NCBI GenBank assembly: GCA_037157565.1
Contig: JAZHRO010000019.1
Location: 19,965,001-20,029,000 of the forward strand
Source of the DNA: Thalassia testudinum
Taxonomy: Eukaryota > Streptophyta > Magnoliopsida > Alismatales > Hydrocharitaceae
DNA length: 64,000 nt
Direction: 5' to 3'
Under the pieces are notes generated by a model. That model did not search any database. It was not told the origin of the DNA and worked only from the letters and a program-made list of their open reading frames with translations. Both the position numbers and the translations under genes were made by a program. Positions 52,129 through 63,427 of this stretch are shown here, piece after piece (the first letter of the stretch is position 1; each line of letters starts with the position of its first letter).

Positions 52129-53862
52129 TGTTGGTGCTAAAGCACCATGATCATTTATTTTGATGATAATAAAACACGTGTCATTTAACATTTGCACTTG
52201 AAGTCTTAGATTTCAGGTCAATTGCAAATGGAGACGTGATTAGACGGAGTTTGAGCTTGCATCCATGGTGGATTGGAGGAGCTTGACGGAGAGCAGAAGA
52301 GCTTCGCGAGGAGCGATGGCTTGAAGAAGAAAGGAGATGAAGAATAGGATAGATTTCCTTTCCTTATACTCTATGTATTTTTGTTTCTTTTGTTGCTCTT
52401 TATTTTGTTACTTAGATTCATGTTAAAGAGCCTCAAAGAACCCTTACAGTAGTCCTAGGAACACCTGCACAAGCCTAGGATACTTAGGTTTTATGTAAAG
52501 AACTTAGAAAGCCAAACTAGGATTCAAACAGCCTTTCCAGACGTCTAATCTAAAGTCAGACGTCAGATAAATACTTTTAAGATGTCTGACTGTTGACTCA
52601 GACGTCCGATTATGTTTAGGCTGGACTTAGTTCTGTCTGATGAAATCAGACGTCCAGACCTTAGTCCAAACATTTTAGAAGACATTTGATGATTTTGCCA
52701 GACGTCCAATCAGTGGACCGTTGGCTAGCTTAGCAAACAATGAAGGATATGACAGTTAGCCGGTATCAGACATCCGTAGAGGACCCCAGACATCTGATAC
52801 ATGACTGTTTTGCCTCGGCTGACCCCAAAATCTCTTCTCAGAGATTTTATAGCCATTGCACTCTCTTGGGAATCCATTTCCATAGAAAAGTAAGTTTCCA
52901 GACATCCTGTATGTCGTCTGATGATAATTCACTAGAACCCTGTTTAGATCTGATTTAAGTCAGGAAGGAAACCCGCCTATATTCAGACGTCTGACTTTGT
53001 TCCCAGACGTCTTAAACTGGTTTTCTAGACGTCTGATGCCAGGATCAGACGTCAGATAACCCTGTCAGTGTAATGATTAATCCTGATTTCAGCCTGATTT
53101 TCTTGGACCTTACACCCAACAGCTATGGAAGCCTTCCAAGGCCTTCTAAAGCCTTCCTAGGGCCTCTAAAATAGAGGAGAACCTTTACCACTCAAACACA
53201 CACTTAGAAACATCAAGATACACACCAAGACACATCCAAGCTACATGCTTTCCACTCTTTAGTGTCTAAAAGAAGAAGAAGATCATATAAAAGAAAGCTC
53301 TTGATCTCCAAGCTTAGTTTTACACCTAGAGAGCTTGATTCCTGTTTCTCACCCACTCTCCCTCCACGATTACGAGAGCGACGAAGTGCTACCACGTGGT
53401 TCACGCATCCGCTTTGTCGACGCACTTCTTGCAAATGGAAGCATCCTAACTCCTATAGAAGCTTAGTTTAAGAATATCTTTGTTGGCTCTATAGGACTAT
53501 TTGTATTTTACTTTGTTATTTGGTTGGGTATTTGCGTTGCAAATTCCCGTTTCCTTCATGAGACAAAATCCTTCTCGTGAAGAGAAGGGGTTTGAAGTAC
53601 GCTACCCTCGTATAAAGTAGCGTGGTTGTAATTGAAGTTTTACTACCCTCGTTTAAGTAGCACGTTAGTGGATTTGATCAACTTGGTTGATCAGAAAATC
53701 CTAACTCGAGAGGGTTAGGTGGTGGTTTTCACCCAGGTTGGGTTTCCACCTAAAATTCATTGTGTACATTATGTGATTGTTATTTTATGATATTGTTCCA
53801 TTTATAATTTCGCATTATTTTTACGTCACGCTGATCTCACCCCCTCTGAGTAGGAATTCACA
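52129..53862 (+). repeat. Right LTR of element H
   Basis: 1734 bp, nearly identical to the left LTR; it carries the GACGTC array at 52535-53055 but a damaged TATA box. Confidence 0.95.
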
Positions 53863-55324
53863 CTAGGCTCTACTGGGTCCAGCACCCTCTACAGCCGGTG
53901 ACTAGGATTGCTCAACACCTGGACCTGAAAAGGGTTATGAGTAACAAAGTTAGCGAATACTGAGTAGAGTGGTAACCAACTAATTAAAGCAGTAAAAGCT
54001 AACAGGTAATTTATCTTTTCCAATTACTTTATTTTACAAGCTATTCCTTTTCCACCCATTGGTTTATTTTTCAGATCTCTTTCTTGATCTCGAATATTCC
54101 TCGTGGGAACGATCTTGATTACAGTCTTTTCCGAAGAGTATAAGGCACACATGGTGCTCTCCTGGCCGAGAGAGTCCCCCGTGGTGATCCTACACCCAAT
54201 CAACCACCCCAAGGTCATGGACAGACGTAGCGGTGACTACGGCACGCGCGATAAGCGCACGAGTAGCTAACCCGCACTGGCACGCGGTTAATCGTTTCCA
54301 CTAACGGGTACACCTAAGTACAGCACGGAATAGTATAGGGCCTAGCCCTCTCAGTAACAGGGGTCTAGCCCCTAAGAACCAAATAGGGGTCTCGACCCTC
54401 CACAGTCCGCACACCCTCGTCTGACTACCTTGGTTTGCCCAGTGGGCCTAACAAGTTGGTGTAGGGTGGCAGCTAAACCCCAGACCCCGTGGGGTGGCTA
54501 GCTCTCTCCCTACACTAGTAGCTCTCCCCGGTACAGTGTACGCGAGGGCCAAGAAGTTGGTGTAGAGTGGCCAATCCTAACCCCGGGTCCCAACCCAAGG
54601 GCAGCTAGCTCCGCTCTACACTAAACAGGGGACAGTCGCTCTCCTTGGTACCACGTACTCAAAGGCCAGCACACTTCCCACTACATTTCCAAATCCATTT
54701 CATTTATTCATAGGAGCTCTACTCCTAATTCCCCATAGGGTTCATGCTCGTACTTCTCATGCCATTCCATACTAGGTTTCATTATTCACATTTCCATTCT
54801 CAGATTATCCACATGCAGCTCATATTTCCATCATTTAACATATACAACAAGTAGTGTCACAGGTAACTGTCTAACTAATATAGGCACTTCATATTTCACA
54901 GCCAACTCTTGTTTATTAACAGGCAGTTGTTCACATTTCTACTCATTCAGTTAAAACTGCAATTTCAAGCACGCATACAAACAGTGCAAGTACTTCTCGT
55001 CCTAGGATTCATGCCACATCCTAGGTTTTCTACTTATTCAATTTCACATATAAAATCAGGCTTTATAATTAAAAATAAGGGGAAACCACTCTACTAGACA
55101 ACCCAGAAGTATTGGGGACTCGAACGACAGGCTTACGTGCCTCTACAAGCCCCGAACCCGCAACAGAATGAAGCCCTATAACAAGGAACAATCGCAATGG
55201 AACATTCAGAATAGTATAGAAAGTCTTCTAACAAGTATAGGAACTCACAAGGAAAACACCGATATCCTGTTTGCGTAAAACGGACCTCAAACGGACCCTA
55301 AATGGGTCAAAAACAGGGCTACAG

Positions 55325-56240
55325 ACCCAAATCAGACATCTGGCACAAGGTCCAGACATCTTAAAAGTAACGAGAAATGTACATCAGGTTCTGCGTCGAC
55401 CTCAGATGTCCAGGACCTCTTCTGGACTGTCTGAACCCAACTCCAGATGTCTGACCTCCACTCCGGACGTCTGGGAGTGGTTACAGCCGTCTAGTAAGTT
55501 GTCTAGATGTCTGAAATGCGTGGGAGGGTGTGCCCAGCGCCTTCCCGAAGCAATCCCTGCATGCGACAGGAAAATCGCCTAAAATTAGCCACGCAAAACG
55601 TTGCTGCGGAGTGACTTGCATGGCCGTATCGGCAAAGGGGACGTACCTTCGCGGAGATCTGCTTTCAGACGTCTGGTGTCATCACCAGACGTCCACTCCA
55701 TCGTTTGGACGTCACTCTAGACGTCTGATTCTGGGAAAATCCCAGAACTAGAACCTCCTCCCGTTTGCCCTTGCCACGCGCAGCCGCGACCTCGCCTCCA
55801 CGCCTGCAGCTCCGGCTGCAGCAAATGTCGGGACGATTCCCCCGCCGCACTCCTCCTCCCGCATGCGCCGCTCCAGCCGTGCACCCTCCAGCGAGCCCCC
55901 ACGAGCTCACGAGCTCAAGGTCTTCCTCCTCTCCTCACGTCGCCTCTCCTCCTCATCGCCGCTCTCGCGCTCGCGCCTCTCGTTGGGGTGGAGAGGAAGG
56001 GAAGCAGATGCTGTGGTCAAGTAGGGAGAATGGGAGAGGAGAAGAGGGGCCTTTTATAAGAGGCATTAGGGTTCGGTGGAGGAGGGAAGAGAGAAGAAGG
56101 AAAGAAAAGGAGGGTACTGTCCGCACGCCACCAGCGCGTAGAAGCGAAGGCTAGTACAAAAATTTAAATTTTCAGACGTCTAGGAAGGGATCCAGACGTC
56201 TGACCAGATGTCTAACCAACAGTCCAGACGTCTTAAAGGG
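55325..56240. repeat. GACGTC-type motif clusters in LTR I
   Basis: At least a dozen AGACGTCT, CCAGACATCT or CAGATGTCTG-type sites, at 55325-55520, 55665-55735 and 56173-56235. The same core occurs in LTR H, in the 2.36 kb insertion and in J, although these belong to different superfamilies. Confidence 0.8.
56051..56060 (-). promoter_or_regulatory. TATA box of LTR I
   Basis: CTTATAAAAG on minus, about 215 bp after the LTR start, with GACGTC motifs between. Confidence 0.65.
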
Positions 56241-56344
56241 CTTAGAATAGAACAGGTCTTTACATCATAACAAACTTAAAGGAAGTTTCGTCCCCGAAAC
56301 TTGAGCTAGCTAGGGTGCGGAAAAAGAATTATACATGCATAACA

Positions 56345-59300
56345 AACTTAAAGAGGACCGAAGCTGGTCCGAAAAGATGCACCATCAAAAAGCTCCGGGT
56401 ACCGCTCTCGCATCGCTGCCTCAGGCTCCTAGGTAGCCTCCTCGTACCTCTGGCTCCTCCACAAGACCTTCACTAGGGGTACCTGCTTCCGTCTCAAACT
56501 CCGGATGGCTCTGTCTAGTATCTGTATTGGTTGCTCGGGGTAGGTCAGGTCATTACCCATCTCGACACTCTCGTAGCTCAGAATGTGACTGAGATCGACG
56601 ACGTACTTCCTGAGGTTGGACACGTGGAACACGTCATGCACACCAGAAAGTTGGGGAGGAAGGGCAAGCCTGTAAGCAACGGGTCCCACCCGCTCCAGGA
56701 CCTTAAAGGGTCCCACAAACCTCAGCCCAAGCTTCCCTTTCACACCAAAATGCTGCAAGCCCTTCATGGGAAAAATGCAAAGAAATACGTGATCCCCAAC
56801 CTCGAGCTGCACCTCTCTGCGCTTCCGATAGACATAACTCTTATGTCTGCTCCTGACAGTGCAAAGCCGTCTATAAATCTGCTCTATCACCTCCTGACTC
56901 TGTCGGATCAGCCTGGGGCCAACCTCCCACTTGGTCCCTACTTCTACCCAACTCAAGGGTGCAGTACACCTCCGTCCGTATAGAGCCTCGTAGGGTGCCA
57001 TGCCGATACTCAAGTGATAGCTGTTATTATATGCAAACTCTGCCAGGGGTAAGTGCTCCTCCCAAGAGCCCCTCCAGTCTAGTACACAGGTGCATAAAAG
57101 GTCCTCAAGTGTCTGTATCGTGCGCTCTGACTGTCTGTCCGTCTAGGGGTGGTACATCGTACTAAACCTAAACCGTGTCCCTAAGGACTGCTGAAACTCA
57201 ACCCAAAACTGGGAAGTAAAACGGGTATCCCAGTCGAATACAATCTCACATGGAACTCCGTGTAGACATACCATGTCACGAATATACCTCTCTGCCAACT
57301 ATGCTAGTCCCAAGGTGACTCGGATCGGCAAGAAACATGATGTCTTTGTCAATCTGTCTACAATCACCCAGACTGCGTCATGTCCTCACTAGGTAATGGG
57401 CAAACCCACCACCAAGTCCATGGTGATGCTCTCCCACTTCCACTCTGGCACAGGAAGTGGCTGCAATGGTCCTGTAGGCCACTGATGCTCGGCCTTCACC
57501 TGCTGGCACACCAAACACTGTTGCACAAACTCACCTACATCTCGCTTCATCCCCCTCCACCAAGAGTCATGACTCAGATCATGGCACATCTTGGTGTTCC
57601 CGGGATGTATGGTCAACCTGGACCCATGTGACTCAGTTAGGAGCTCCCTCAACAGCTCCTCGTCCTTGGGAATGCACAAACGTCCCCTCATACGCAGCAC
57701 CTCGTCAGTAAAGGAGAAGTCTCCTGGGTCCCCTGACAGTACTCTGTCTCGCAACGACTGCAGGTACGGATTTGTCATTTGTCCTATGATGATGCGGTCT
57801 ATCAGCTCTGGTCTCATCTGTTATGTCACTGTCACTGTCCCACAATGCCCCTGTAACTCTAAGGGTCGCCAACTGCCCAACTCTTCTATGAGTCTCCAAC
57901 TCTGTACCTGTAAGCTAGCCAAGTGAGCGGGTGCCTTCCGGCTCAAGGCGTCAGCCACCACGTTGGCCTTCCCCAGATGGTAGGAGATGCTGCAGTCATA
58001 GTCCTTCAGGAGCTCTAACCAACATCTATATCTCATGTTAAGCTCCTTCTGATCAAATAAATACGTGAGGCTCTTATGATCCGTGAATATCTCAAAAGTC
58101 TCACCGTAAAGGTAGTGCCTCCATGTCTTCAGCGCGAAGACAACAGCTACCAGCTCTAAGTCATGGGTAGGGTAGCTATGCTCATGGGGCTTCAGTTTCC
58201 GTGAAGCGTAAGTGACAACGTGACCCTGCTACATGAGCACACCCCCTAACCCCTGCAATGAAGCATCCGTGTAGACCACAAAATCGCCACTGCTGTCTGG
58301 GATGGTAAGCACAGGAGCTGAAGTCAACCTCTCCTTCAACTCCTGAAAACACACCTCACAAGCATCTATCCAAGAAAAGGGCACGTCCTTCTAGGTTAAC
58401 TGAGTCATAGGATGCGTAATCTGTGAGAAACCCCTGATAAATCGCTGGTAGTAACCTGCCAGTCCCAAGAAACTGCAGATCTCTATCACTGTACGTGGCC
58501 TCTCCCACCTGAGTATTGCCTCTACCTTGGCTGGATCCACAGCCAAGCCATCCCCTAAAATTACATGACCCAAGAAGGTTACCTGCCTCAACCAAAACTT
58601 GCACTTGTTGTATTTGGCATACAGCCTACATCGTCTTAATGTGTCCAGAACCATCCACAAGTGTTGTTCGTACTGCGCCTGATCCCGCGAGTAAATGAGC
58701 ACATCATCAATAAATACCACCACAAACTAATCCAGATACGGTCTAAACACTTGGTTCATCAAATCCATGAAGGTAGTGGGGGCGTTGGTCAGCCCAAATG
58801 GCATGACCAAAAACTTGTAGTGTCCGTACCAGGTGCGGAAAGCTGTCTTGGAGGTGTCAGTCTCCCTGATCCTCAATTGTTGGTAACCAGATCTCAAATC
58901 TATCTTGGAGAATACCATGGCACCTCGCAACTGATCAAACAAATCATCAATCCTCGGCAGCGGATACCTATTCTTGATGGTGACCCTATTCAGCTATCTG
59001 TAGTCAACACAAAGGCGTAGGGTACCATCCTTCTTCTTCACAAATAGCATCGGGGCTCCCCACGGGGACGCACTGGGCCTCACAAAGCCCTTCTCCAATA
59101 GGTCCTATAGCTGTGACTCGAGCTCTCGCAGCTCAAGAGGTGCCATCCTGTATAGTGCTGTAGAAATGAGGCTGGTCCCCAGTACCAGTGAGATCTCAAA
59201 CTCGATCTCACGCTCAGGCGGTAGTCCTAGCAGCTCCTCTGGAAACACGTCGAGGTACTCTCTGACCACCGGGATGCTCTGAAAGTCTGCCACGGAGGTT

Positions 59301-60081
59301 GGCTCTGCCACTACACAAGCCAGAAAGCCCTCACACCCCTGGCCCAAAAGTCTCGCCACCCGAAATGCAGAAATGCACCTGAAACCTCCGTCCACTGGCT
59401 ATCGTGAAACTCAAAAGGAGGCATCTCCGGTATGGAGAAGATGATCTTCCTATCAAAATAGTCAACCAAGGCGTGGTAAGCAGACAGCCATTCCATTCCC
59501 AGAATCACGCCAAAATCCTCCATCGGTATCACAATCAGGTCAGCGGGGAGCCTGTGTCCCCCAACACTGACCTCACAGTCTGTGTAGACCTCCTCAGCTA
59601 CAAACAGCTGACCACCCGCACCTTTGATCACAAACGGATCCTCTAACAACACACAGTCCTATCCCAAACTGACAGTAAAACTCGCAGCAACAAACGAGTG
59701 CGTGGCACCAGAATCAAAAAGTACGTAAACTAATCTGCCGGAAACTTACCTGTCACCACTGAACCTGATGCCCTGGCATCTCTATGTGTTAGGGCATTGA
59801 TACACCCCTCAGCTCTCGGTGCAAAAGAAGCAACCACACTCTGCGTCGGATGAGTAGCCGCTGGTTGGTACCCTCCCTGCGACTGCTATCCTCCCCCACA
59901 CGCCTGGGAACCACGGCCACATGCTCGACCTCCAGTGCTCAGTGTGGGGAGCATCTGCTGTGCTCCAACCCTAGACGGGCAGTCCCTCCTGATATGGCCC
60001 GGCTAGCCACACTGGTAGCAGAGGGGGACTCGACTCCCTCCCTTGGTAGGTCCCTGCTGACGGCTGGGTGGGGGTCCAGTG
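56345..60081 (-). pseudogene. Tekay/Del-like gag-pol: zinc knuckle to chromodomain-like tail, with many stops
   Basis: Read on minus from 60081. Gag zinc knuckle CYQCG*PGHIRRDC (about 60031-59988), with a TAG inside. Protease active site FDSGATHSFV (about 59730-59700) and [69 protein letters not shown], catalytic FIDDVLIYS intact. RNase [39 protein letters not shown]. Integrase: CLVCQQVKAEHQWP, SITMDLVVGLP, second Asp in VFDWDTRFTSQF. Tail: YEALYGRRCTAPLSW, VFHVSNLRKYV, then a chromodomain-like RSQRYEEAT*EPE. At least nine in-frame stops, nearly all TAG where Gln (CAG) is usual. Catalytic residues of RT, RNase H and protease are retained, so decay followed silencing. Confidence 0.93.
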
Positions 60082-61905
60082 TGATGAGTCCATTTTAATG
60101 GATTAGTATTACGCCTAAGTAACTTTAATCTTACCTTTTAGGTTTGTTAATAACGACATTAAGTTATAGAATATTTGCATGCATCATGATTTAAGTTTAC
60201 ATCTATTTTATAACATTCTATAACTTAATATGTAATGATTTTGTTGCTTTTATGTGCAGGAATGATATTTAGAAACAACAAGGAGTTGGGGAATAAATTT
60301 CCCCAACAAACAACTGATGGCATGTGTTTTCCCCCCATCCTCTGGCCACCCTCAACAGCGGCCGGCCAAAAATAGCAAGGGGATTTTGAAAATCCCTGGA
60401 AGGGCGGAAGAGAGGAGTTAAGAGGAGGCAGAGCACAAGAGAAGAACCATCATCGAGGAACTGAGCAACCCATGTGCCCCTTGCACCAAGTCTTCACCGC
60501 TCCCTCCAACTGCGACTGCAGGCACCCGCACCCCCGCAGGCGCTTCCCCCTACACCTTCCAGACCGCACCCGCACAGCGCCATCACTGCACCCCCTTCTA
60601 GCGCCATCACCTTCCAGCCTGCTCCAGCCGCCCTGCAGGCACCCGCTCCGCCCCACCCGCGCCCGCAGACGCTTTCACCTTCCAGTGCTCACACCACCCA
60701 GGTCTACCACCGCTCATCTCCAGCCGCCCCTGCAGGCTCCCACTCACACACCCGCACAATGCCCACCGCAGTCACCCATCGCCTACAGGCTTGTGTAGGC
60801 GCACTGCCCCACCCGCCTCGCCTCACCCGTGCCCCTGCCAGGCCCGCAGGCACCGCACCGTGCCCCCCTCCTCCAGCACCCTTCACTAAAGGCACTGCAT
60901 CGCTCACGCACCCGCACAAAACCCACGCCCGCAGGCGTTTGCGCCCCTCCAGCGCCTGCTGCTCCTCTCTGCAGACCGCCTACGCCTCCAGTGCCTGCAC
61001 AGCAGCCAGCGTCTCTCCAGCGCCTGGCGCTCCCCTCTGCCAGGCTCGCGCCTCTCCAGCCACTGCAGCATGCGCCCCCTTCCAGCGCCATCCCTTTCCA
61101 GTGCCTGGTGCTCCTCTCTGCAGACAGCCCTAGCCACTAGCGTGCCCATCTCCTACGGCCCCTGCAGATGCCCGCTCCAACGCTACCACCAGCACCCAAC
61201 CGCGTGGCAGCAGCAGCAAGACACCCACACATCCACGCGCGGCTGTCTCCTTCTCCTCCAACAGGCCGCTGGCCCTCCTCCACCCGCCAGCCGCCGCGTC
61301 ATCGTCGTTGTGTAGCTCTTGTCAAGCCGCACCTCCCCACCGACTCTCATGACCAACCGTGCGCAGACGCACACACGAGGAGGAGAGAGGAGAAATCCTC
61401 TGTTTTTATCTCTATTAATAATTACATTCAATGCCATTGTCAATTTTATATTAATATTTTAATCTAGCCACATTGCACTGATGCGCTTAGATTTTCCTGA
61501 AATTATTTACTTGTGTTATGTGCATGTTTCGACCTTGAATTTCAAATCAGAATTGCATGAAAGTTGAATTTACATGATAAGCCATTATACATGCATCAGA
61601 CACATATTTTTGGAGCTTAATTCCTGATGTGAAAATTGTATAACTACCCCTGAACCTTTAAGGAAATTGCAAACTTCATTTAAAATAGCATATTCCTCGC
61701 ATTAAAGTTGCAGAAGAGTTTGCGAACTGTGTGTTCCTTGACTTGTGAATTTATTGGTCTATTCTTTCCTGTGGATATGACATCCGTTATTGTGGTTTAA
61801 ATTCATATCTGTTTAATCTTTGATTAAGAGATTTTCCACCACTTTTTGTGCTACAACGATTTATTATCTTAATATTAATTATTCAAAGTGAAAATCGCTC
61901 CGTCA
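60082..61905 (+). repeat. 5' LTR of element J
   Basis: 1824 bp inferred from TG start, TCA end and adjacent primer site. The first 400 bp and the last 500 bp are AT-rich; the middle (60470-61330) is very C-rich with CCCGCAGGC and CTCCAGCGCC-type repeats, open in several frames on both strands. Those ORFs (for example 60474-61133) are low-complexity and not accepted as genes. Confidence 0.8.
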
Positions 61906-61908
61906 AAT

Positions 61909-61926
61909 TGGCGCCGTTGCCGGGGA
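61909..61926 (+). promoter_or_regulatory. Primer-binding site of element J (tRNA-Asp), perfect
   Basis: TGGCGCCGTTGCCGGGGA, exact complement of the tRNA-Asp 3' end, three bases after the LTR. Elements A and C have diverged versions of the same site. Confidence 0.95.
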
Positions 61927-63142
61927 GGCAACAGACGCAATAGATTCACTTCATTTTTTTTTTAATATTCTAAGTTGCACAATTATCTGATCAATTTTCT
62001 TTTTTTTACTATGCGAGGAATCTGACGAGACGACGAGGCACAACAGAGCAGCGACAGCAACCACGAGCTAAGCCACACGAGGAAAAGACGTAGAAGACCA
62101 AGATCCTGCTTTCACAAAGGATTCTCCGTCGTCACAAAATTTATTTCTGTCTTTTCGTCCTTGTAGTAATTGGGGCTGAATTTTTGGGTGTTTGTCCCCA
62201 CATTCTTTAGCTACTAGGGCTTACATTATTTTCTTTTGCATGCATGATTCTATTTTCTACTTTCCTGCCTTTAAAACCAGCAAAGAAAATATCGAGCTGC
62301 CTATTTAGAAGTTGCATGCCCTTAGGTGCCCGCATTTAGGGGTGATTGAGCAGCACATTAGACCTTATTATTGCATTACAAGCATATTAGTGCGAAGATT
62401 GCTGGAGACAGGTACACCTTTCTAACTTTTGCATCCAGCTCCTATTCACGCATTTGCATTCAAATTAAAATTCAAGACCACTGATTAGCCCATAGTTGTG
62501 GGCTATTTAAGTATTTAAGTGCCTACACATTAGGTTAATTCTAACATTTATTTAGTATAAATTAGGATGTAAATAGATTAATTCATAGTTTTAATCTAAT
62601 TACATAATCCATACATTGCATTCATATCTTAAGTGCATTTAGAATTAGCTTAGAATAGCATTCATCTAATTAGATAACCAATTAGGTATATTGTTTTTAT
62701 TAACATAGAAGTTGAAGGTCTATACATAAATAACCCTAATATTTTAATAATATTTTCTTTATTCGTCTTCTTTCAGAACGGCTGGCTACCGCTCCAACGC
62801 CCGCGTGATGCAGTGAAAGCCATTCAAGGGGGAGCGTATACGGTGGATCTGGTCGGCAGCTGATTTCAAAATTGTTCATGCCACTACAAAAGGAGCATGG
62901 AGGCAGCCGAGCAAAGGAGGCCTCCGCCACCAACCCACCACTGTGCAGAGAGATCCTCTCTCTTCCACTCCACACTGCCGGCCTCTACCGTGGCGGCGAG
63001 TCTCCACCACCGTGGGCGTGTGGTGTGATAGGCCACACCGCCATACGGAGCTCGCCCGCATTACCGTGAGCACCTTAGCGTGCAACTCCCTCGCCGTCGT
63101 CGCCGACCACCGTCACCAACCTACTGATCAGCCACCCTCTCA
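61927..63142 (+). other. Leader of element J, no gene seen
   Basis: An Arg-rich CGAGACGACGAGG stretch after the primer site, then AT-rich DNA, then C-rich text from 62780 with short ORFs on both strands, none with a recognised domain. Gag would be expected here or further right. Confidence 0.6.
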
Positions 63143-63186
63143 GTAACTTAAGACGTCTGGGAAATTTCCCAGACGTCTGAAGTTAC
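63143..63186. repeat. 44-bp near-perfect palindrome centred on GGGAAATTTCCC
   Basis: GTAACTT at 63143-63149 pairs with AAGTTAC at 63180-63186. One mismatch (A 63150 against G 63179) follows, then a perfect 28-bp palindrome at 63151-63178 with AGACGTCT at each end. It can form a cruciform or RNA hairpin without a loop. It contains two copies of the GACGTC core also found in LTRs H and I. Confidence 0.95.
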
Positions 63187-63427
63187 CCGCTCACCTCCAC
63201 TTCCTCAGCCTGCACTCTCCAACCGGCCACCAAACCGCCTGCGCCCTCCACCGCTCACCGGTTGCTGACCTGCGCACGCCTGCAGATCAGCCCGCGCTCT
63301 CCTCCAACGCCTGCAGACCAGCCTACAGCATCCTCCAACAGCCGCCTGCAGCTTCCACCGCACACGCCAACCGCCTGCAGACCACCGTGCAAGCGCCCTC
63401 CTGCAGACCACCACCACGCCTCCGCGC

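Larger units (their letters stand above)
48299..53862 (+). mobile_element. Element H: Ty1/copia-type element with gag only (TR-GAG-like)
   Basis: LTRs of 1728 and 1734 bp (TGTTGGTGC...ATTCACA) flank a 2.1 kb interior with a copia-type primer site after the left LTR and a polypurine tract AAAAAAGGAGGAGAT before the right one, so orientation is +. The interior encodes Gag only, with no protease, integrase, RT or RNase H. It sits inside the LTR of element I. The LTRs are very similar but the right TATA box has changed, and gag has three in-frame stops. Confidence 0.93.
53863..56272 (-). repeat. LTR of element I, second piece
   Basis: Continues the LTR after element H and ends TCATAACA at 56272. 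On minus it has TATA TTATAAAAG (56051-56059). GACGTC-type motifs lie both upstream of the TATA (56165-56240) and far downstream (55325-55735). A local repeat with GTGTAGGGTGG/GTGTAGAGTGG and GCTAGCTC units lies at about 54450-54650, as in element K. ORFs in the GC-rich part (55765-56154) are unsupported. Confidence 0.85.
48004..60081 (-). mobile_element. Element I: degenerate Tekay/Del-like Ty3/gypsy retrotransposon
   Basis: A 3' LTR (48004-48298 plus 53863-56272) is followed on the + map by minus-strand pol and the end of gag (56345-60081). LTR ends are TGTTATGA...TCATAACA. Just inside the LTR is the motif AGTTTCGGGGACGAAACTT (minus, about 56284-56302), characteristic of this gypsy lineage. 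Domain order on minus is zinc knuckle, protease, RT, RNase H, integrase and a chromodomain-like tail. Element H sits in its LTR and element J in its gag; the rest of gag and the 5' LTR lie beyond J, outside the window. Confidence 0.92.

Noticed and set aside
60474..61133. 219-codon Pro/Ala-rich ORF
   Set aside because: Within the inferred LTR of element J; repetitive C-rich DNA, open in several frames.
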